Shown here piece after piece: positions 22,907 to 27,660 of a DNA stretch of 27,660 nt. The translations under genes and the position numbers were made by a program. The notes beneath the pieces were generated by a model, which searched no databases, was not told the origin of the DNA, and was given only the letters and a program-made list of their open reading frames with translations. Position 1 is the first letter of the stretch, and every line of letters starts with the position of its first letter. The stretch is from Candidatus Iainarchaeum sp. (GTDB taxonomy: Archaea > Iainarchaeota > Iainarchaeia > Iainarchaeales > JAAZKV01): contig JAQVNZ010000006.1 of assembly GCA_028702895.1 (NCBI GenBank), forward strand, positions 1 through 27,660. The letters run 5' to 3'.

Positions 22907-23374
22907 ATGGATCTTGATTTTTCAAAAAAAGATTTTTCAAAAATTGATAATGTTACCAAAAACGACATTGCAATTATATTTGAATCAATTAGTTATTTTT
23001 TTCCATATACTAATCTTAATACCAAAAAAGTTCTTGAAAAATTATCTGATCCTAATTTTTTTTTAATAAAATTTGTAATAAATAAAAAAATAGTTGGTTT
23101 TTGTGAATTAGAATATTTTGGATATTCTTCTAGATTAAATGCTATTTTTGTTTTAGATTCTTTTAGGAGACGTGGTATTGCTAAAAAAATGGTTGATTTT
23201 TGTTTTGTTGAATTAAAAAAAAGGAATTGTGATAATTTTTTTTTATTAGTAAAAGAAAATAATTTGATTGCTAAAAAATTTTATTCAACTCTTGGGTTTA
23301 AGTTTAAAAAAATTTATAAAAAAAAGATTGATGATTCGATTATAGAAGTTTGGGAAATTCCTGATTTTATCTGA
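22907..23374 (+). CDS. GNAT-family N-acetyltransferase
   Basis: A 155-residue protein of the GNAT fold. Strand 4 (RLNAIFVLDSF) leads into the acetyl-CoA pyrophosphate loop FRRRGIAKKM at 86-95 (R/Q-x-x-G-x-G/A). Motif B has ENNLIAKKFYSTLGFKFKKIY at about 117-137, typical of RimI-like and general GNAT enzymes. The acceptor substrate is not predictable. It is a single gene, convergent with the SIMPL gene, with a shared hairpin between them. Confidence 0.88.
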   Translation: MDLDFSKKDFSKIDNVTKNDIAIIFESISYFFPYTNLNTKKVLEKLSDPNFFLIKFVINKKIVGFCELEYFGYSSRLNAIFVLDSFRRRGIAKKMVDFCFVELKKRNCDNFFLLVKENNLIAKKFYSTLGFKFKKIYKKKIDDSIIEVWEIPDFI

Positions 23375-23410
23375 TTTTTTTATTTTAAAATTTTTCTATT
23401 TTAAAAAAAG

Positions 23411-23438
23411 TATTTGAAAGCATTTCTGCTCTCAAATA
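23411..23438. terminator. Shared hairpin terminator between convergent genes
   Basis: TATTTGAAAGCA-TTTC-TGCTCTCAAATA forms a 12-pair stem with one A-C mismatch. It is followed on the plus strand by a T-rich stretch, and on the minus strand by the AT-rich end of the GNAT spacer. It lies between the stops of the genes at 23374 and 23485 and may end both transcripts. Confidence 0.6.
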
Positions 23439-23484
23439 TTATTTTATTATTTTTTAATTATTATTTTATCGTGTCTAAATTATT

Positions 23485-24252
23485 TTATATTTCAAATTGT
23501 ACGGTTACTGTTGCACTAACACTTATGTCGCTTGCACTTATTGGAGTTTCGTACATTTCGCTTGAACTAGCGATCATGTCATTAGATGCATAATTATAGT
23601 ATCTTGGCCCTGAAGTGTATGTGCTTTCATTTACTGTATTAATTTTTCCAATAGTTATTCCTAATCCGTTTGCAATATTTTGTGCTTTTATTTTCGCATA
23701 TTCTGACGCTTCTTTTAAAACAATTTCATTTGATTGTCTTTGTTTTTGTTCACTTAATCCAAAGGAAATATTACTAACTTTATTTGCGCCTGCGTTAACA
23801 GCCACATCAATTATTTTTCCAGTGATAGTTAATTCTGTTAAAATTACTTTTATTGTATTTGATGTTTTGTAACCAATTATTTTATTTTTTTGTATTATTC
23901 CATCCCATTCAAATTGTTCGTATATAGAATAATTTGTAGTAGAAATTTGTTTGTTTGTTAATCCTGCCGTTTTTAATGCGGTTACCACATTTTGAGTTAT
24001 TCTCGCGTTTTCTTGTTGACTGTTTTCTGCTACCATATCAATTGTTTCAACACTAAGTGTAATTTCTACTTTGTCTGGTTCAAATTCTTTTGTTATAGTG
24101 CTATTAACACTAAGTAAATTAAGATTTTGTTGTTCTGTGTTATATACGTTAATATCCTTTTGATTTAAGTTTGCTAATATCCCCCCTAATATGATTAAGG
24201 CAATTATTAAGCCAAATACCATAAATTTATTTGTTAAAATTTCTTTTTTCAT
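23485..24252 (-). CDS. SIMPL (DUF541) domain secreted/membrane-anchored protein
   Basis: A 255-residue protein. A hydrophobic anchor or signal at about 11-28 is followed by a SIMPL domain. LLSVNSTITKEFEPDKVEITLSVET is the family opening. TITNYSIY-like TTNYSIYEQFEW, IGYKTSNTIKVIL, GANKVSNISFGLSE and the C-terminal SASDISVSATVTVQFEI complete it. Bacterial relatives (YggE) form ring assemblies outside the cytoplasm and are linked to stress tolerance; the biochemical role is unknown. GGAGTG (minus strand, 24258-24263) is a good Shine-Dalgarno site 5 bases before the ATG. Confidence 0.9.
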   Translation of the reverse strand: MKKEILTNKFMVFGLIIALIILGGILANLNQKDINVYNTEQQNLNLLSVNSTITKEFEPDKVEITLSVETIDMVAENSQQENARITQNVVTALKTAGLTNKQISTTNYSIYEQFEWDGIIQKNKIIGYKTSNTIKVILTELTITGKIIDVAVNAGANKVSNISFGLSEQKQRQSNEIVLKEASEYAKIKAQNIANGLGITIGKINTVNESTYTSGPRYYNYASNDMIASSSEMYETPISASDISVSATVTVQFEI

Positions 24253-24344
24253 AAAATCACTCCATTAATTATTAGATTAATTCTGTTTAAAAATAGTTTT
24301 TTTTTGTTAGTTTATTTCCTAACAATTATTTTTTTTATTTTTAA

Positions 24345-24415
24345 TGGGGCTAGGGTGGATCGAACACCCGTCTGATGCTCCCAAAGCACCGATCATACCA
24401 CTAGACCATAGCCCC
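24345..24415 (-). tRNA. tRNA-Pro(TGG)
   Basis: A 71-nt minus-strand cloverleaf. The acceptor stem is GGGGCTA/TAGCCCC with discriminator A. The D arm GTCTAGTGGTATGAT is followed by anticodon stem GGTGC/GCATC with loop TTTGGGA (anticodon TGG). The T arm is GGGTG-TTCGATC-CACCC. There is no intron and CCA is not encoded. It sits between the SIMPL and KaiC-like genes. Confidence 0.96.
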
Positions 24416-24510
24416 ATTTTTTCATTCTATTTAATTAATTGTCTTGAGTAATTGTTTTTAAAAGTAACTTTTAATAAAAATAAAAGACAATATTTTTTTA
24501 ATTGTTAAGT

Positions 24511-24524
24511 AGTATTTAAATACT
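24511..24524 (+). promoter_or_regulatory. Palindromic TATA box for the KaiC-like gene
   Basis: AGTATTTAAATACT is a perfect 14-bp palindrome containing the TTTAAA core seen at other promoters here. Transcription would start near 24544, giving a leader of about 20 bases that contains AGTGAT, a match to the anti-Shine-Dalgarno sequence about 7 bases before the ATG. The symmetry could also serve a dimeric regulator. Confidence 0.45.
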
Positions 24525-24564
24525 TTTAAATTATAATTAATATTATTGATTTAGTGATAATATT

Positions 24565-25560
24565 ATGGTTGAAGAAGTGGTTTTGAATGATTCAAATAAA
24601 AAAATAATTTTGAATAATTCGAATAATAATGACTTTGTTATTCTTCCTCAAAAAACCAATGATTTTGAAAATATAATTAAATCAGAAAAAGACGTTGTTA
24701 ATTTTGGCGATGAAGATTCTGTTAAACCAAATGTTGTTGATGATTCTATAGAAATTAATGCGGATGGAAAATCTATTGATACTGAGAATATTAATCTTGA
24801 TGTTGATGTTCTTGAAAATTCTGGGGCTCAATCTTCTGATACTGGTAGAACACTAATAAATCCGTTTGAAAGAGTTCCTACGGGGATAAATGGTTTTGAT
24901 GAATTAATTGAAGGAGGGTTTGAAAAAAATTCTATTGTGCTTTTAGTGGGTTCTGCAGGGACGGGAAAAACATTATTAAGTCTTCAATTTTTGTATGAGG
25001 GTGCAAAACAATTTGATGAAACAGGAGTATTTATTTCGTTTGAAGAATCAAAAGAATCTATTTACAGACATTCTTTACAATTTGGCTGGGATTTCGCGAA
25101 ATTAGAAGAGAAAAAAAAATTTAAATTTCTTTATTTTAAACCACATCATGTTGTTAAAATACTTGAAGAGGGCGGGGGACAAATTAGGGATGCGCTTTCT
25201 GAAATTAATGCTAAAAGAATTGTTATTGATTCTATTACGGCATATGGTTTATTGTTTAAAGATGAATATAAGCGCAGAGAGAAAATATTAGAATTTTTTA
25301 ATTTGCTTGGTAAATGGGGTATAACTTCAATTATTATTGCCGAAAATTCTCCTGCTATTGTGGAAGGGCAAGAAGGGAGTATTGCGTTTATTAGTGACGC
25401 GGTAATTTCATTATATTATCATCATGATGAAGAAAAGGGAATTAGAATTCATTCTCTTGAAATTTTAAAAATGCGTGGTACAAAACACACTAATAAATTA
25501 TGTGCTATTAATTTTGAAGATGATGGCATAACTGTTTATCCTGATGTAGAAGTATTCTGA
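24565..25560 (+). CDS. KaiC-like RecA-superfamily ATPase with acidic N-terminal tail
   Basis: A 331-residue protein. Residues 1-95 are Asp/Asn/Glu/Val-rich with no predictable fold. A single KaiC domain follows. RVPTGINGFDELIEGGF is the family entry motif at 103-119. Walker A GSAGTGKT is at 129-136, the catalytic acidic pair FISFEES at 157-162, and Walker B RIVIDS at 218-223. Archaeal single-domain KaiC homologues include regulators and the archaellum ATPase partner FlaH (ArlH). FlaH usually lacks the paired catalytic Glu, so this looks like an active ATPase of the signalling type. The acidic tail may bind partners. The gene faces, tail to tail, a related protein without Walker A. Confidence 0.85.
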   Translation: MVEEVVLNDSNKKIILNNSNNNDFVILPQKTNDFENIIKSEKDVVNFGDEDSVKPNVVDDSIEINADGKSIDTENINLDVDVLENSGAQSSDTGRTLINPFERVPTGINGFDELIEGGFEKNSIVLLVGSAGTGKTLLSLQFLYEGAKQFDETGVFISFEESKESIYRHSLQFGWDFAKLEEKKKFKFLYFKPHHVVKILEEGGGQIRDALSEINAKRIVIDSITAYGLLFKDEYKRREKILEFFNLLGKWGITSIIIAENSPAIVEGQEGSIAFISDAVISLYYHHDEEKGIRIHSLEILKMRGTKHTNKLCAINFEDDGITVYPDVEVF

Positions 25561-25653
25561 TTTTTTTAAAATATTTTTTTAAGAATTATTTTTTAAATCA
25601 TTTTTTTGACATTTTTGTTTTTATAGTTTTTATTGTTGTTTTGTTTGTAGCAT

Positions 25654-26214
25654 TTATTTTTTGTTTTCAATAGTATAAGTTGCGATTTGTGTGAAATCAA
25701 ATGTTTGATCGCAAAATTGTTTTGCATAATCTAATATTTCACTATCAATAGAACTTTTAGTTATAATAAAAATACAATTATTCTCGCTTAATTTCATTTT
25801 ATTGCTAAATATGTGAATAAATTTTCCAATTTCTTTTGAAGAATTATATATTGATAAAGTATTCATGGAATCAAATATTATTGTAGCATTTTTTCCTATT
25901 TTTTGTATTGCTTTTTTTATTGCAATTTGTATTTGTACTAAATCGTTAAAGTTTTTTAATGAAATAAAATTTTGTTCTTCTCTTTTATCGTTTGAGAAAG
26001 CATCTATTACAAAAAGGTTTTCGCTTGGAAATTTTTGAATAATATTTTCAGCTGGTTCTGTAAATGTTATGAAAATAGTTTTTTCTTTTTTATTAATTAA
26101 TTCTGTTAATAATAATTTTATTGATTCTTTAAATTGTGCTGGATTGATTATGATTAGAATATTATTATCTTGAATGTTGGGTATAACTTCTTTCATGAAA
26201 TTAGCGTTAACCAT
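25654..26214 (-). CDS. KaiC/RecA-fold protein lacking Walker A (probable pseudo-ATPase)
   Basis: A 186-residue protein with the strand order of a KaiC-like core. NILIIINPAQFKES at 18-31 occupies the place of Walker A but has no G-x4-GKT. TIFITFTEPAENIIQKF is at about 46-62, FVIDAF at about 68-73, and ATIIFDSMNTL at 110-120 is a good Walker-B-like strand. CIFIITKSSIDSE follows. ATP hydrolysis is unlikely. Archaea encode such degenerate KaiC/RAD55-like proteins, but their roles are unclear. It converges on the active KaiC-like gene, 93 bases away, and could be its partner. Family assignment is by pattern. Confidence 0.65.
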   Translation of the reverse strand: MVNANFMKEVIPNIQDNNILIIINPAQFKESIKLLLTELINKKEKTIFITFTEPAENIIQKFPSENLFVIDAFSNDKREEQNFISLKNFNDLVQIQIAIKKAIQKIGKNATIIFDSMNTLSIYNSSKEIGKFIHIFSNKMKLSENNCIFIITKSSIDSEILDYAKQFCDQTFDFTQIATYTIENKK

Positions 26215-26329
26215 ACCAACAAAATAGTGTTTTCTTTATAAAAATCTTGTTATATTCTAAGTAATTTTTGTATTATTATAATCCTAGTTAAAACACTATT
26301 AATAAATACATTAAATTATATATTTTTTA

Positions 26330-27660
26330 ATGTTTAATAACAATTCTTCTAAGGGGCAGACTACAATTGAATTACTCTTAATTTTAACTGTTTCTGTTGT
26401 AATACTTGCAATAATATATTCTATTTACGCTGATCAGTTTACGGGTAATGTTAGTTCTACTGAATTATTTTTAGCAAGGTCATCTGTTCAAAAAATTGTT
26501 AACGCTTCTAATACTGCGTATTTGTCAGGTATTGGTTCTATTATAAAAGTGGAAGTGGATTTTCCTAGTAGTGTTGATTTTGATAATAGTAAGCTTTCAT
26601 CTAATATCATTTCTCTTAAACTATTAGGGGGTTTAGATGTTGTTGGTATAGCTGATATTAATTTTGGGGGAAGTTTAAGAAAACAATATGGTAAACAAGT
26701 AATTTATTTGGTTTTTGATGGGAATAAGGTTAATTTAGATTACCTTGATTTTGAATTAAATCAATATAATATTTCTTTTTCAACGTTGGCTGATACAAAT
26801 CGTAAAGAAACTATTTCTGTTAGAAATAATTCTTCTAGTAATATGAGTTTTGTTATTGAAAATAATTTTTCTAGTCCGGGGGTTAATATTATTTTAAGTA
26901 AAACAGAATTCGTTCTTGCTCCAAACGCTATAGAGTATATTGATTTTAATTTTATTATTGCAAAATCGGCTATTGGGAATTATTCTGGGAATGTTGTGTT
27001 TAATACTATGATTAATGATGTTAATATTTCTAAAACTGTTTCTGTTTCAACAGAAGTATTATTAGAAATGAGCGAGTTAATGATTTATCCGTTAAATACT
27101 AGTTTTACTACTACTGCTAATAATAGTGTTGAAAAAAGTTTTTCTGTTTGTAATAAATCTTTAAATAAAATTGAAGATATTGCGTGGAGTTCTATTGGTG
27201 AATCTGGTGATGGAAATATTATTAATTGGATTTTAAATTTTTCTGATTTAACTAATATAACTGAGTTGAATTCTGGTGAATGTGAAAATATTGTTTTAGA
27301 ATTTACTATTCCGCAAGTTAGTTTAAAAAAGTTTGAAGCAAGTATTACTGCTAGTTATAATAATTCAAAAAAGATTGATTCTGAGTATACTACTTTTATT
27401 TTTGTTAATGTTATTGGGACAAAAAATTATTTTAAACAAGTTTTTGATAATAATTTAAATGCAAATTATTTTTTATCAAATTTTGTAAAAAACACTGGTT
27501 CTAGTTTTATTCCAACTGGAGAACTTGATTGGAATAATTTAGCTAGAAATGATACTAGTGAATCAAAGGTTGATAATAATATAATTTATTATGGTCGCGA
27601 ACTTGATGAAACAAATTTTTTGTTTAATGACTCAAATATTTTAGGAGTTTGGCATTTGAA
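26330..27660 (+). CDS. Large surface protein with class III (pilin-like) signal peptide, C-terminus cut off
   Basis: The frame is open from the ATG at 26330 to the window end (443 codons seen). The N-terminus SSKGQTTIELLLILTVSVV is a class III signal peptide: a KGQ cleavage context and QTTIE, then a hydrophobic helix. Such peptides are processed by an archaeal prepilin-type peptidase (EppA/FlaK-like). The rest is Asn/Ser/Thr-rich beta sequence with repeated segments resembling CARDB/NEW3-type Ig domains (about 155-235 and 260-360) and many N-x-S/T sites for glycosylation. The visible end, NILGVWHLN, is typical of the start of a LamG/concanavalin-like domain. It was missed as a complete ORF only because it is truncated. 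It probably forms part of a pilus or adhesin. Confidence 0.85.
   Translation, partial: MFNNNSSKGQTTIELLLILTVSVVILAIIYSIYADQFTGNVSSTELFLARSSVQKIVNASNTAYLSGIGSIIKVEVDFPSSVDFDNSKLSSNIISLKLLGGLDVVGIADINFGGSLRKQYGKQVIYLVFDGNKVNLDYLDFELNQYNISFSTLADTNRKETISVRNNSSSNMSFVIENNFSSPGVNIILSKTEFVLAPNAIEYIDFNFIIAKSAIGNYSGNVVFNTMINDVNISKTVSVSTEVLLEMSELMIYPLNTSFTTTANNSVEKSFSVCNKSLNKIEDIAWSSIGESGDGNIINWILNFSDLTNITELNSGECENIVLEFTIPQVSLKKFEASITASYNNSKKIDSEYTTFIFVNVIGTKNYFKQVFDNNLNANYFLSNFVKNTGSSFIPTGELDWNNLARNDTSESKVDNNIIYYGRELDETNFLFNDSNILGVWHL

Noticed and set aside
1..27660. Insertion sequences, integrases or prophage genes
   Set aside because: No transposase, integrase, terminal inverted repeats or target duplications were recognised anywhere; the genes look like ordinary chromosome.

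Overview
The window is very AT-rich DNA from an archaeon, most probably a small-genome DPANN lineage (Pacearchaeota/Woesearchaeota-like). This placement is inferred from gene content; no rRNA is present to confirm it. Archaeal markers are GatD and GatE, a tRNA-Gln gene with a bulge-helix-bulge intron, a compact homotetramer-type tRNA-splicing endonuclease, a C/D box guide RNA, an archaeal ATP-dependent DNA ligase, a short histone-fold protein and a class III (pilin-like) signal peptide. No tRNA gene encodes its CCA end. First genes of transcripts often have a TATA-like box about 28 bases before the ATG (leaderless). Several second genes of operons have clear Shine-Dalgarno sequences.

Layout. 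1-3246: a truncated membrane-anchored protein (minus), a divergent lumazine/riboflavin-synthase-like protein, a long coiled-coil protein (minus) and a metallo-beta-lactamase exonuclease. 3357-8513: bacterial-type AspRS followed by GatC, GatA and GatB. 8577-11055: a phosphoglycerate-mutase-like protein without its catalytic histidine, tRNA-Ile(GAT) on the minus strand, a CorC/HlyC-type CBS membrane protein and intron-containing tRNA-Gln(TTG). 11168-12732: a plus-strand run of guanine-deaminase-like, Nudix, small zinc-binding and SnoaL-like proteins. 12746-19707 (all minus): GatE, a tyrosine-rich secreted protein, GatD, a two-gene membrane/Cys-rich operon and DNA ligase. 19762-21333: C/D box sRNA, short histone with a hairpin terminator, EndA and a Usp-like protein. 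21472-23374: an HTH-like/PIN pair and a GNAT acetyltransferase. 23485-27660: a SIMPL protein, tRNA-Pro(TGG), a KaiC-like ATPase, a related protein lacking Walker A (convergent), and a truncated surface protein with a class III signal peptide.

The main theme is indirect aminoacylation. AspRS carries the residues linked to non-discriminating bacterial AspRS (His31, Gly83) and sits with GatCAB, which fits synthesis of Asn-tRNA(Asn). GatD and GatE, plus a tRNA-Gln starting with A1-U72, fit synthesis of Gln-tRNA(Gln). EndA, which would remove the tRNA-Gln intron, is also in the window. I see no convincing new defence system. The best candidates for new biology are the nucleophile-less mutase, the HTH-like/PIN pair, the KaiC/pseudo-KaiC pair, the tyrosine-rich secreted protein and the tRNA-Gln intron with competing hairpins.
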